The notes beneath the pieces were generated by a model that did no database searches, was not told the origin of the DNA, and worked only from the letters and a program-made list of their open reading frames with translations. Below are positions 1 to 8,854 of a DNA stretch of 64,000 nt, one piece after another; the first letter of the stretch is position 1; each line of letters starts with the position of its first letter. The translations under genes and the position numbers were made by a program. Source of the DNA: [Ruminococcus] torques ATCC 27756 (lineage in GTDB: Bacteria > Bacillota > Clostridia > Lachnospirales > Lachnospiraceae). The stretch spans positions 496,001 through 560,000 of the forward strand of contig NZ_DS264345.1 in the NCBI RefSeq assembly GCF_000153925.1. Direction: 5' to 3'.

Positions 1-1
1 T

Positions 2-244
2 ATTGAATGTAAAGTAAAAAAAATGGAGGAGCTTGGAAGTCATCATATGTTCCTTGCAGAAGTGACTGCAGTTCAGGTGGATGATTCATATATGGATGAT
101 AACGGAAAATTTATGCTGAATAATACGGGATTGATTGCCTATTCTCACGGGGAATATTTATCTCTGGGAGAGAAGCTTGGTCAATTCGGATATAGTGTGA
201 GAAAAAAGAAAAAGCAGACAAAGAAAAAATCCGGAATGAAATAA
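2..244 (+). CDS. Flavin reductase family protein, C-terminal part (5' end outside window)
   Basis: This is the last 80 residues of a protein that begins before the window; the frame is open from base 2. The stretch with GSHHMFLAEV, followed by a conserved LIAYSHGEY segment and a closing GEKLGQFGYSV, matches the C-terminal part of the flavoredoxin/flavin reductase family. These proteins bind FMN and reduce flavin or pass electrons with NAD(P)H in the cytoplasm. The lysine-rich tail after the domain is common in clostridial members. The physiological partner cannot be read from this fragment. Family assignment is by motif recognition only. Confidence 0.75.
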   Translation: MECKVKKMEELGSHHMFLAEVTAVQVDDSYMDDNGKFMLNNTGLIAYSHGEYLSLGEKLGQFGYSVRKKKKQTKKKSGMK

Positions 245-335
245 CGTCAGGTGGACGTTCTTTGATGAATGTGGTATCCTTATTTCAGATGACAGAAAAT
301 GATAAGATTAAGATTTAAGTATGAGGTGATTTAAG

Positions 336-1256
336 ATGAAGAAACCGGTATTGGTGATTATGGCAGCGGGAATGGGAAGCAGATACGGCGGATTGAAACA
401 GATCGATCCGATCGATAAAGAAGGTCATATTATTATGGATTTTTCTATTTATGATGCAAAGCGCGCCGGATTCGAGAAAGTCGTTTTTATTATTAAAAAG
501 GAAAACGAGACGGACTTTAAAGAAGCAGTCGGAAAACGGATTGAGAAAGTAATGGATGTAGCTTATGTGTACCAGGAACTGACAAACATTCCGGACGGAT
601 TTGAGATTCCGAAAGACCGTGTAAAACCGTGGGGAACAGCTCATGCGGTGTTAAGTGCGATCGATGAGATCGACGGACCGTTTGCTGTGATCAATGCAGA
701 TGATTATTACGGACGGCATGCGTTTCAGACAATTTACGATTATTTGACGACCCATGAAGACGACGACAAGTATCGGTATACGATGGTTGCATACCGTTTG
801 AAAAATACTGTGACAGATAACGGACATGTGGCAAGAGGTATCTGCGGGTTAAACGCATCGAATGAACTTGTAAGCGTTACGGAAAGAACCCGTATTGAAA
901 AGAGAAATAACGGCATTGAATATTCGGAAGATGACGGACAGACATGGAACGAAATCGATCCGGATACACTTGTATCAATGAATATGTGGGGATTTACGAG
1001 AAGTATTCTAGAAGAGATCAAAACGGGATTTCCGGCATTTTTAGAGAAAGGATTGAAAGAAAATCCTTTAAAATGTGAATATTTTCTCCCGGCGGTTGTA
1101 AGTGATCTTTTAGCAGAAGACCGCGCTGCAGTGAAAGTACTTGAGTCCGAAGATAAGTGGCACGGAGTTACTTATAAAGAAGATAAGCCGGTCGTCGTAG
1201 AAGCGATACAGTCTCTGAAAGATTCGGGCTTATATCCGCAGCATTTGTGGGATTAG
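336..1256 (+). CDS. Sugar nucleotidyltransferase family protein
   Basis: A 306-residue protein with the N-terminal signature AAGMGSRYGGLKQ (residues about 10-22), the nucleotide-binding loop of glucose-1-phosphate nucleotidyltransferases. INADDYYGR near residue 120 provides the metal-binding aspartates. Such enzymes join a sugar 1-phosphate to an NTP and release pyrophosphate. The start has an AGGTGA ribosome-binding site at 324-329. The gene lies directly upstream of galE and ends only 4 bp before the galE regulatory motif, so a role in nucleotide-sugar supply next to UDP-galactose metabolism is plausible. The substrate is not determined by sequence; it is not a typical GalU. Confidence 0.8.
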   Translation: MKKPVLVIMAAGMGSRYGGLKQIDPIDKEGHIIMDFSIYDAKRAGFEKVVFIIKKENETDFKEAVGKRIEKVMDVAYVYQELTNIPDGFEIPKDRVKPWGTAHAVLSAIDEIDGPFAVINADDYYGRHAFQTIYDYLTTHEDDDKYRYTMVAYRLKNTVTDNGHVARGICGLNASNELVSVTERTRIEKRNNGIEYSEDDGQTWNEIDPDTLVSMNMWGFTRSILEEIKTGFPAFLEKGLKENPLKCEYFLPAVVSDLLAEDRAAVKVLESEDKWHGVTYKEDKPVVVEAIQSLKDSGLYPQHLWD

Positions 1257-1260
1257 TCTT

Positions 1261-1327
1261 AATGCAACATTTTTACTATAAGATGATATAAAAATATAAA
1301 GCTATTTTGTAGGATGAGTGGTAAGAT
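1261..1327 (+). promoter_or_regulatory. Gal motif and promoter-like region of galE
   Basis: Bases 1261-1276 read AATGCAACATTTTTAC, identical at all 16 positions to the sequence upstream of galT and at 15 of 16 to that upstream of galK. A weak -10-like hexamer TAAGAT follows at 1322-1327, 45 bp after the motif. The same spacing is seen for galK (45 bp) and galT (46 bp). I infer a binding site for the AraC-type regulator encoded at 16527-17369. Confidence 0.65.
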
Positions 1328-1418
1328 GTGCATGTAAAATAAAACGGCAGTAAAAAGGAAAACTGCAATAGACAGAACCTTGAACGGTATCTGAAATATT
1401 TACGAGGAGGAAACAGAT

Positions 1419-2435
1419 ATGTCAATCTTAGTAACAGGCGGCGCCGGATTTATCGGCAGCCATACATGTGTGGAATTGTTAAATGCAGGGTATGATGTGG
1501 TCATCGTAGATAATTTATATAACGCATCGGAAAAAGCGGTAGATCGCGTGAAAGAGATCACAGGAAAAGATCTGAAATTTTATCAAGTAGATATCCGCGA
1601 CAGAGAAGGGCTTAATGAAGTGTTCGACAAAGAAGATGTAGAGTCGGTAATTCATTTTGCCGGACTTAAAGCGGTAGGGGAGTCTGTGCAGAAGCCTCTC
1701 GAATATTATGAAAACAATATCGGAGGAACGATCACTCTTTGTGATGTGATGAGAAGTCATGGAGTAAAAAACATTATTTTCAGTTCTTCGGCAACAGTAT
1801 ACGGGGATCCGGCATTTATTCCGATCACGGAAGAGTGTCCAAAGGGTGTGTGTACAAATCCATATGGATGGACAAAATGGATGTTAGAGCAGATTTTGAC
1901 AGATCTTCATACGGCAGATCCGGAGTGGAACGTAGTGCTTCTTCGCTATTTCAATCCGATCGGAGCGCATAAAAGCGGTATGATCGGAGAAGATCCGAAA
2001 GGAATTCCGAATAACCTGATGCCATATATTACACAGGTGGCGATCGGAAAACTGGAGTGTCTTAGCGTATTTGGAGACGATTATGACACACATGACGGAA
2101 CAGGGGTGCGCGATTATATCCATGTAGTCGATCTTGCGATAGGTCATGTGCGCGCAGTAGAGAAGCTGAAGGAAAAAGACGGTGTTTCGGTATATAATCT
2201 CGGTACAGGAAACGGACAATCCGTATTAGATATGGTAAAAGCATTCGGAAAAGCGTGCGGAAAAGAGATTCCATATGTAATTAAACCGCGCCGTGCAGGC
2301 GATATTGCAACATGCTACTGCGATGCGTCCAAAGCAAAAAAGGAACTTCACTGGGAAGCAGAGCGTGGATTAGAAGAAATGTGTGAAGATTCGTGGAGAT
2401 GGCAGAGCCAGAATCCGAATGGATATGCAGAGTGA
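1419..2435 (+). CDS. galE: UDP-glucose 4-epimerase GalE
   Basis: A 338-residue extended short-chain dehydrogenase, the usual length for GalE. It interconverts UDP-galactose and UDP-glucose with tightly bound NAD in the Leloir pathway. The Rossmann loop TGGAGFIG is at residues 6-13, the catalytic serine region SSSATVYG at about 122-129, and the YxxxK pair at Tyr149 and Lys153. The conserved C-terminal RAGDIA motif is present. GAGGAGG precedes the ATG. The leader carries the motif shared with galT and galK, so it probably belongs to the same regulon although these genes are tens of kilobases away. Confidence 0.97.
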   Translation: MSILVTGGAGFIGSHTCVELLNAGYDVVIVDNLYNASEKAVDRVKEITGKDLKFYQVDIRDREGLNEVFDKEDVESVIHFAGLKAVGESVQKPLEYYENNIGGTITLCDVMRSHGVKNIIFSSSATVYGDPAFIPITEECPKGVCTNPYGWTKWMLEQILTDLHTADPEWNVVLLRYFNPIGAHKSGMIGEDPKGIPNNLMPYITQVAIGKLECLSVFGDDYDTHDGTGVRDYIHVVDLAIGHVRAVEKLKEKDGVSVYNLGTGNGQSVLDMVKAFGKACGKEIPYVIKPRRAGDIATCYCDASKAKKELHWEAERGLEEMCEDSWRWQSQNPNGYAE

Positions 2436-2461
2436 AAATAAGCATGATAATCAACAGAAAA

Positions 2462-2489
2462 TAGAAATAACAAGTTAGAAATAACAAGT
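2462..2489. repeat. Tandem direct repeat, 2 x 14 bp
   Basis: TAGAAATAACAAGT occurs twice without a gap (2462-2475 and 2476-2489), just after galE. The second copy runs into a long hairpin. It may be a replication-slippage duplication; no function is evident. Confidence 0.8.
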
Positions 2490-2528
2490 ATGTCCGCGGG
2501 AAATTTTTCTTTTCTGCGGACATACTTG
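2485..2528. terminator. Hairpin between convergent galE and vanZ-like gene
   Basis: A 13-bp perfect inverted repeat (CAAGTATGTCCGC at 2485-2497, its complement at 2516-2528) encloses an 18-nt loop containing a T run. It sits between converging genes, where a bidirectional terminator is expected. Neither side has a following T tract, so termination is inferred from position and stem strength only. Confidence 0.5.
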
Positions 2529-2585
2529 CATGTAGGCAAAGAAAAGCATTAAAAATACGTTTTCTTCTGATCTGATAAAATGCAT

Positions 2586-3223
2586 TTAAAATCCGTACAA
2601 CAATTTTGCAAATCCCATTTCATGGAAGAAAAAGAAACGTCCGGCAAAGAGGATGAAAATGTAGAGCGGAAGTTCCAAGACAGGATAAGAAAAATCATTT
2701 AACTTATTATGAAGTCTGGTTGGCATCAGTTTCTTGAATGATTTATATATTAAGAATCCGATAATCGCTCCTAAAGTATTCATAATAAGGTCGTCGATAT
2801 CGGTTCGTCGGTTATTTAATAACTGGCTTATTTCGATCAGTATGGAAAAAGAAAATCCTGCAAGGGCGGTTAGGTGCAGCGATCTCATTTTTTTCCAGAT
2901 TAAAGGGATCAAAAACCCAAACGGAATGAACAGGATGATATTCAAAATATATCCGACCATATCGATTCCCGCAGAAAAGGGGATAGGATTAATGTGGGAA
3001 TTTCTGTTTGGAAGCGATACAAAAATGCATCCCATAAAGTGCCGGTTCCTGTGACGTGATATACACATACGATGTAGACGGCAAAAAGAAATAAAAGCAG
3101 GCCGGGCAGAAGATGTGTTTTTTCTCCGCCCTTTTTCTGTTTGTGCGAAAGAAAAATAAAGGCAGCCGAAAAAGGAAGGATCGAAGCCGCAAATTCATAG
3201 GTATAAAAAATTAAAGTTTCCAT
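2586..3223 (-). pseudogene. VanZ family membrane protein, frameshifted
   Basis: Two minus-strand frames together make one VanZ-like protein of about 210 residues. The first part (start 3223) encodes hydrophobic helices ending near YHVTGTGTLWDAFLYRFQTE. The second, in another frame, continues with INPIPFSAGIDM, a helix-rich section and IEISQLLNNRRTDIDDL, the hallmark core of VanZ proteins. The frame changes by -1 between about 2995 and 3012, consistent with loss of one base. VanZ-type proteins are small multi-pass membrane proteins; one homologue gives low-level teicoplanin resistance, but most have no known role. It could be a sequencing error rather than decay. Confidence 0.75.
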
Positions 3224-3356
3224 AGAGTTTCTCCTTTATATATGTTTTAAAAGGCTGTTGGGAGTTGTGAAAAAGCAAGTTCGCCTAAGTGTTTGTGTTT
3301 CGTTAAAAGTATAAAATAAGTATATCATCGAAAATAAGAAGATTGTGGGAATTGCG

Positions 3357-3376
3357 GGAATATTAAGGAATATTAA
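3357..3376. repeat. Short tandem repeat in intergenic region 3224-3533
   Basis: GGAATATTAA is repeated twice head to tail (3357-3376), followed by a further GGAA. The 310-bp region holds the upstream DNA of two genes that point away from each other. I see no confident promoter or RNA gene in it. Confidence 0.6.
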
Positions 3377-3533
3377 GGAAAGCTTAAATAAAACTGGCGA
3401 ATCGGAAGTGTATATGATACACTGGATGTATTCTTGATAAAAAATGTACAGTAAAGGCGTTTGCCGCATCGGAACGAAATAGATGTAATGGGAGAAATAT
3501 TTATAGTATTCAGACGTATAAGGCAGGTGGAAC

Positions 3534-4882
3534 ATGAAAAAGAATCTTACATTTAAAGAGTTGATATTTGTTGCAAGTATGTTGTTTGGGATGTTTTTGG
3601 CGCGGGAAATTTGATCTTTCCGATATTTATGGGACAGCTTGCAGGCCATCATGTGTGGGCGGCATCGGCAGGTTTTCTGATCACAGGTGTCGGGCTTCCG
3701 CTTCTTGGTGTGGCGGCGCTTGGCGTCAGCCAGAAAGACGGACTTTTGGAATTAAGCAGTCAGATCGGCAGAAAATACGGAGTTTTCTTTACGTGTCTTT
3801 TGTATTTGACGATCGGGCCTTTTTTTGCAATCCCAAGATGCGCTACGGTTTCGTTTACAGTTGGAATAGAGCCGTTTATTTCAGACGGCGGGAAGATGGC
3901 AGGATTGGGAATATTCTCTTTTGTATTTTTTGCCGTTGTATTGTTTTTTTCATTGAAGCCGGGACAGATCTTAACGTGGATCGGGAAAATACTGAATCCT
4001 CTGTTTTTAATTTTGTTGAGTATTTTTGTTATTCGGGCGCTTTTTTCACCGGCCGGAAATATGAGTAAGATCGAGGCATCCGGCGCATATGTGTCCGGCG
4101 CCTTTTCAACCGGTCTGCTGGAAGGGTATAATACGATGGATGCTCTGGCCGGGCTTGCTTTCGGAATTATTGTTGTTAATGTAATCAGAAGCCTTGATAT
4201 AAAGGAGTCGGGAGCAGTGGCAAAAAATACGATAAAAGCAGGCGTTTTCAGCTCATTATTAATGGCGCTTATCTATGTTTTGGTTGCGGTTGTCGGTGCG
4301 CAGAGCCGCGGGGTGTTTCCTGTGGCGGCAAATGGAGGAGAGACATTTGCGATCGTTTCCGAATACTATTTCGGAAAGCCGGGTCAGATTATATTAGCGC
4401 TGATTTTTGCGGTGGCATGTTTGAAAACAGCGATCGGCCTTGTTACAAGCTGTGGGGAGACGTTTGAAAAGATATTTCCGAACGGACCTTCTTATCGTGT
4501 GTGGGCAGTGATTTTTTCTCTTCTTTCTTTCTTGATCGCAAATGTAGGACTTGATGCGATCATTGCATATTCTCTTCCTGTTTTGATGTTCTTGTATCCG
4601 CTGGCAGTGACACTTATTTTGCTTACTTTATGCGGAAAGCTGTTTGGGAATGACAGAAGAATATACAGTTGGGTGACAGCGTTTACGGCTGCAGCGGCGA
4701 TTTTAGATTTTGTGAAAGCTTTGCCAAAAAATTCGGATGTAATCGTGAAACTTCAGGAGATGCTCGGTGCGGTATCAAAGATGCTTCCGATGTCGAAGTA
4801 TGGTTTTGGATGGGTGTGTCCGGCTTTGGTTGGATTGATGATCGGTCTGGTCCTTCAAAAGATACGAAAGAATAAAAGATAA
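3534..4882 (+). pseudogene. brnQ: Branched-chain amino acid transport carrier BrnQ/LivCS family, frameshifted near the N terminus
   Basis: The family N terminus begins at 3534 after an AGGTGG site (MKKNLTFKELIFVASMLFG) but meets a stop after residue 25. The next frame resumes exactly in register with the expected NLIFPIFMGQLAG and runs about 430 residues to 4882 with the usual helices. The break is a run of five T at 3594-3598; a sixth T would restore FGMFFGAGNLIFP. The family imports leucine, isoleucine and valine with Na+ or H+ across the cytoplasmic membrane. A start at an internal ATG (3611) would lose the first helix, so a shortened functional protein is unlikely. Either a homopolymer sequencing error or a true slippage mutation. 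Confidence 0.85.
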
Positions 4883-4964
4883 GTTTTATGAAAGATAAAA
4901 AATCAAAAACCTATTCGTTAAAACTACCAAATTTCATTTGTGGATTTTGGATGTTTTGACAAAT

Positions 4965-4980
4965 ATGAAAACGATACCAA
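4965..4980. promoter_or_regulatory. LacI-family operator-like site upstream of the regulator gene
   Basis: ATGAAAACGATACCAA matches the palindromic site at 6124-6139 at 13 of 16 positions, with the right half intact. It lies upstream of the regulator promoter, suggesting autoregulation. Inferred from similarity only. Confidence 0.5.
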
Positions 4981-4988
4981 AAATGCGA

Positions 4989-5017
4989 TTGACAAATGAC
5001 GAAAGTGAGTATATTGT
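4989..5017 (+). promoter_or_regulatory. Promoter of the LacI-family regulator gene
   Basis: TTGACA at 4989-4994 and TATTGT at 5012-5017 are separated by 17 bp, a good sigma-A arrangement about 50 bp before the regulator start. Confidence 0.55.
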
Positions 5018-5064
5018 AAAGACATAAACAAGAAAACAAAGAGAAAAGTGAGGTGGAAAAAGTT

Positions 5065-6072
5065 TTGGCAACGATATCAGATGTTGCTCGGCTGTCAGGA
5101 ATGTCAGTTTCAACTGTCTCAAGAGTTATCAATAACAAACCTCATGTTTCGGAGGAAAAGAGACAGAAGATACTGGAGGCTATGGACGCTCTTGGGTATA
5201 GTCCGCTTCAGGCGGCAAGACAGTTAAGAGGTTCGGGCTCCGGGAATATAGCGGTAGTTGTTCCTACTATCACAAATAACTTTTTCGCACAACTGGTCGA
5301 TTCAATTGAGAAAACTTGCAGACAGTATCATTACCGAACATTGATCGTGCAGACTTACGGAGAAAAAGAAAGTGAAGAAAGCGCAATGAATCTTCTGAAG
5401 ATGCAGCATGCTGACGGAGTGATTTTATGTGCGATAGAGAATGACTGGGATAAGTTGAAATCATATGGCGAATATGGAAAACTTGTCGTCTGCAATGAAT
5501 ATAATCAGGACAAGGAAATTTCGATGGTATGCGGCAGACAGTATGAAGGGTTTTATAAAGCTTCGAAATATCTTTTGGAAAAAGGATATCGAAAGATTGC
5601 ATATTGTACAGGAACAAGAGCAGTGACCCTTCAGGATAAAGGAATTAATATCGACAGCGATCGCTATAGAGGATATATGGACGCGCTTGCTCAAAGCGGA
5701 ATTGCGGCAAATACGGCATGGCTGTTTTCGGGAGTGAGGGAAATGGAAGACGGGCGAAAGATTATGCGGAAGATTTTGGAACTTTCCGAAAAACCGGATG
5801 CGGTAATTGCCGGAAGTGATGAGGTTGCGGCAGGCATGGTGATGGAAGCGCTGAAGAATGGTGTAAAAATACCACAGGATATTGCGATTATGGGAGTAGA
5901 TGATCAGCCATTGGCATCCTATCTCCAGATTCCGTTAACAACGATATGGCAGCCTGTACAGGATGAAGGCCGATGTGCGGCAAAAGAAATGGTTCGTCAA
6001 TTAAAAGGCGAATCAGAAGGAATAAGAAGAAAAGAGTTGGATTTGAAGCTGATAGTCAGACAGTCGGCATAA
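5065..6072 (+). CDS. LacI family transcriptional regulator
   Basis: A 335-residue repressor with an N-terminal helix-turn-helix (residues 2-22, TISDVARLSGMSVSTVSRV) and a type I periplasmic-binding-like effector domain from about residue 60. I chose the TTG at 5065, preceded by AGGTGG at 5051-5056, because family members start M-x-T-I-x-D-V-A; a GTG at 5053 would overlap that ribosome-binding site. The gene is followed by a terminator, a palindromic operator and a PTS operon on the same strand. It is therefore the likely local regulator of that operon, with a sugar or sugar phosphate as effector. The effector cannot be named. Confidence 0.9.
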   Translation: MATISDVARLSGMSVSTVSRVINNKPHVSEEKRQKILEAMDALGYSPLQAARQLRGSGSGNIAVVVPTITNNFFAQLVDSIEKTCRQYHYRTLIVQTYGEKESEESAMNLLKMQHADGVILCAIENDWDKLKSYGEYGKLVVCNEYNQDKEISMVCGRQYEGFYKASKYLLEKGYRKIAYCTGTRAVTLQDKGINIDSDRYRGYMDALAQSGIAANTAWLFSGVREMEDGRKIMRKILELSEKPDAVIAGSDEVAAGMVMEALKNGVKIPQDIAIMGVDDQPLASYLQIPLTTIWQPVQDEGRCAAKEMVRQLKGESEGIRRKELDLKLIVRQSA

Positions 6073-6081
6073 ATCGGACAG

Positions 6082-6112
6082 AAACCGGTATGAAAATAGA
6101 ACCGGTTTTTAA
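6082..6112 (+). terminator. Rho-independent terminator after the LacI-family gene
   Basis: An 8-bp stem (AAACCGGT at 6082-6089, ACCGGTTT at 6101-6108) with an 11-nt loop is followed by T residues. It separates the regulator gene from the PTS operon. Confidence 0.75.
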
Positions 6113-6123
6113 AAACAAAAAAA

Positions 6124-6139
6124 TTGGTAACGATACCAA
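6124..6139. promoter_or_regulatory. LacI-family operator of the PTS operon
   Basis: TTGGTAACGATACCAA is a near-perfect palindrome with the central CG typical of LacI/GalR-family operators. It lies 80 bp before the first PTS gene. A related site lies upstream of the adjacent regulator gene. Confidence 0.75.
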
Positions 6140-6218
6140 ACGAAAAACAGAGACGTATTTGTAAACGAAAAACACAAATAAAGAAACTAAAAATGATTAA
6201 AAAAGAGGAGGAATAAAA

Positions 6219-6677
6219 ATGGTAGTATTAGCAAGAATTGATCAGCGTTTGATTCATGGGATTATCGTAAATCAATGGGCGCCGGCGCTTCAGGTGAAGA
6301 GATTTATGGTTGTAGACGACATTCTTTGCAGCAATGAAGAGGTAAAAGCGAGTATGAGAATGGCGAAGCCGGCAGGAACGGGAGTATCGGTGATTTCGGC
6401 AGAGACGGCGATTGCTAATTTTAAAGCAGGGAAATATGACGGTCAAAGAGTTTTTGTCCTTGTAAAAGAACCGGAAACTTTAATCCGTCTGATTGAAGGC
6501 GGCGTAGAGATACCGAAAGTTGATCTTGGGATTATGTTTAATGAAGACGGAAGAACTCCTATTTCTAAATTTATTGCATTAAATGAAAAAGAAAAAGAGG
6601 ATCTTGAAACGATCAAGGGAAAAGGAATACCGGTTGTGATTCAATATGTTCCGACAGATGCAGAAGAGGCATATTAA
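6219..6677 (+). CDS. PTS system mannose/sorbose family IIB component
   Basis: A 152-residue cytoplasmic phosphotransfer protein. The N terminus VVLARIDQRLIHG carries the conserved phospho-histidine (about residue 14) of the mannose-family IIB domain. It accepts phosphate from IIA and gives it to the incoming sugar at the IIC/IID channel. A GAGGAGG ribosome-binding site precedes the ATG. It is the first gene of a five-gene operon. The sugar is unknown, but the operon ends with an alpha-glucosidase, so a glucosyl oligosaccharide is a reasonable guess. Confidence 0.92.
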   Translation: MVVLARIDQRLIHGIIVNQWAPALQVKRFMVVDDILCSNEEVKASMRMAKPAGTGVSVISAETAIANFKAGKYDGQRVFVLVKEPETLIRLIEGGVEIPKVDLGIMFNEDGRTPISKFIALNEKEKEDLETIKGKGIPVVIQYVPTDAEEAY

Positions 6678-6765
6678 GAAACAAGAGATTCGGATAAAAG
6701 AGATATGTTTAATGTGATGAGATTTTTCGGAATCGGATTGTTAAAGAGAGATTGAGGTGAAAGAT

Positions 6766-7557
6766 ATGGAAGTAATACAAAATATTTTGATCGTGATTTT
6801 GGCAGGATATATGACGGTTGACCAGAACGGACCGGTTGTTTTGTCATGGTTTTCGGTAATTGTAGGAATGATATCAGGTTTGATCATGGGCGATATGAAT
6901 ACAGGTCTTATGATCGGAGGAACATTCCAGTTGATGTCGCTTGGCGTTGCAGCTTTGGGAGGAGCATCTGCTCCGAATTATGGTTTGGCGACGATTATAG
7001 GAACGTTTATTGCCGTGAGAACCGGAACAGGAGTCGATGCAGCGATTGCAGTCGGACTTCCGGTAGGGCTTCTGGCAATCCAGTTGGAAGTAGTTGTAAG
7101 AATTATTTTAAACTTTGTCGCTCATAAGATGCAGACAGATAATAATGAAGGAAAATGGAAAACAATGAACATGGAAGCGTGGATTGGACCGATTCTTTGT
7201 TCTTTGCAGACAATAATCCCGACAGTGATCGTAGTATGCTTCGGAGCTAATGTCGTGGAACTGATCTTGGAAGTTATTCCGGAGTGGGTGACAAACGGTC
7301 TTTCGATTGCGGCAGGTATGCTTCCTGTAGTCGGTATCGGAATGTTGATGAGATATATGCCGGTTAAGAAATTCCTTCCGTTTATTTTGGTCGGATTTGT
7401 TCTGTCCGCATATTTGGGAGTACCGGTTCTTGGAATTGCGATTATAGGATTTGCGGCAGCATTTTGGTATTTTACAACAGAGATTAATAAAGCGGATGCA
7501 GTGACGATGGCAGCAGCAGAACATGCCGATGAGATGGGAGATGATTTTGATGAGTAA
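6766..7557 (+). CDS. PTS system mannose/sorbose family IIC component
   Basis: A 263-residue multi-pass membrane protein of the sorbose-type IIC family, with the glycine-rich LMIGGTFQLMSLGVAALGGASAPN segment (split over about residues 45-70) typical of it. It forms the sugar channel with IID. I use the ATG at 6766, preceded by AGGTGA; the upstream in-frame GTG at 6757 overlaps that site. The acidic C-terminal tail overlaps the start of the IID gene, a sign of coupled translation. Confidence 0.92.
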   Translation: MEVIQNILIVILAGYMTVDQNGPVVLSWFSVIVGMISGLIMGDMNTGLMIGGTFQLMSLGVAALGGASAPNYGLATIIGTFIAVRTGTGVDAAIAVGLPVGLLAIQLEVVVRIILNFVAHKMQTDNNEGKWKTMNMEAWIGPILCSLQTIIPTVIVVCFGANVVELILEVIPEWVTNGLSIAAGMLPVVGIGMLMRYMPVKKFLPFILVGFVLSAYLGVPVLGIAIIGFAAAFWYFTTEINKADAVTMAAAEHADEMGDDFDE

Positions 7558-8404
7558 TGAAATGAACAAAGAAATGAGTCAGGGAACGGATGTACAGACA
7601 GAAGAACGTTATCAGGTGACAAAGCGTGATCTGAGAAAAACAGCTGCAAGATATAACTTTATGGCATGCAATATTTTTAATTATGAATCACAGATGGGTC
7701 CGGCAATCGCGTGGGCAATGGCGCCTGTGCTTAGAAAGATTTATAAAAAAGACGACGAATATAAAATGGCATTAAATAATCATTTTAATTACTTCAACTC
7801 TACGACAGTTATGTCCAGTATGATTCTCGGGGCAACGCTTGCGGTGGAAGAAAAAGATGGAATTGCGGCAAAAGATACGGTTCAATCTTTGAAAACGAGT
7901 TTGATGGGACCGTTTGCAGGAGTGGGCGATACTCTTGTATGGGTGTTGTGGCCGACGATCATCGGATCGATATCAGGATATATGGCACAGCAGGGGAATC
8001 CTCTTGGCGCGATTATTTGGCTTTTGTGCAATATCGCATTTTGGTTTGTAAAATCAAAGATGTTCCAGATCGGATATACGTCAGGAACAAAGTTGATCAC
8101 AAATTTAGGAAAACGTCTGACAGTATTTACAGAGGCGGCATCTATCATGGGCTTAAGCGTAGTCGGAGCGCTGATTGCTACTTCTGTAAAAATAACGACA
8201 GCTTTGAATTTTAAAGTAGGCGAAGTGGCATTGAACTTACAGACGGATATTTTGGACAAGATCATGCCGTCTCTTCTTCCGGTCCTGTTGACTCTCCTTG
8301 TATATAAATTACTTGGGAATAAAAAATGGACAGCTACAAAATTGATCCTTCTTATTATTGTAATTTCACTTGTATGTGCGTTTTTTGGGATTTTAACTGT
8401 ATAA
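7550..8404 (+). CDS. PTS system mannose/sorbose family IID component
   Basis: A 284-residue IID subunit. After a soluble N terminus it has NFMACNIFNYESQMGPA and later LKTSLMGPFAGVGD, both conserved in mannose-type IID proteins, and C-terminal hydrophobic helices. It pairs with IIC to make the membrane permease. The ATG at 7550 overlaps the IIC stop by 8 bp and follows GGGAG, so translation is coupled. An upstream in-frame ATG (7523) would only add residues read out of the IIC tail. Confidence 0.92.
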   Translation: MSNEMNKEMSQGTDVQTEERYQVTKRDLRKTAARYNFMACNIFNYESQMGPAIAWAMAPVLRKIYKKDDEYKMALNNHFNYFNSTTVMSSMILGATLAVEEKDGIAAKDTVQSLKTSLMGPFAGVGDTLVWVLWPTIIGSISGYMAQQGNPLGAIIWLLCNIAFWFVKSKMFQIGYTSGTKLITNLGKRLTVFTEAASIMGLSVVGALIATSVKITTALNFKVGEVALNLQTDILDKIMPSLLPVLLTLLVYKLLGNKKWTATKLILLIIVISLVCAFFGILTV

Positions 8405-8437
8405 AAAGTATGATGACTGGAAAGGAAGGAGAATCAT

Positions 8438-8854
8438 ATGAAACGAATTTTGATAATAGCATCTCATGAGAAGATGGCGGATGGGATGAAAGATACATTG
8501 AATTTTATTTCCGGAGGGATACAGGAAACGATCGCATTGTCAGCTTATGTGGACAATCGTCCGGTAGAAGAAGCGGTTGACGAAGTGATGGACGGATTCG
8601 AGGGGGAAGATGAAGTTGTTGTATTGACGGATTTAATGGTCGGAAGTGTAAATCAAAAGTTTTTTAAATACCGTACGAGACCGCATACACATATCGTAAG
8701 CGGTATGAATCTGCCTCTTGCATTTCAAATTGCTATGGAACCGCAAGGGAAGTATATTACGGAAGAGAGAATGAAAGAAATAATTGAGACGGCAAAAGAA
8801 GAACTGAAATACGTAAATGAGGTTTCAAATGACGAGGATGAGGAAGATGAATAA
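8438..8854 (+). CDS. PTS system mannose-type IIA component
   Basis: A 138-residue mannose-type IIA protein. ILIIASHEKMADGM near the N terminus contains the phosphorylated histidine (His10), which receives phosphate from HPr. VVLTDLMVGSVNQ is the conserved second strand-loop. It is a separate polypeptide from IIB here. The acidic C-terminal end overlaps the first bases of the downstream alpha-glucosidase gene (ATGAATAA junction), which links sugar entry and hydrolysis in one transcript. Confidence 0.9.
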   Translation: MKRILIIASHEKMADGMKDTLNFISGGIQETIALSAYVDNRPVEEAVDEVMDGFEGEDEVVVLTDLMVGSVNQKFFKYRTRPHTHIVSGMNLPLAFQIAMEPQGKYITEERMKEIIETAKEELKYVNEVSNDEDEEDE

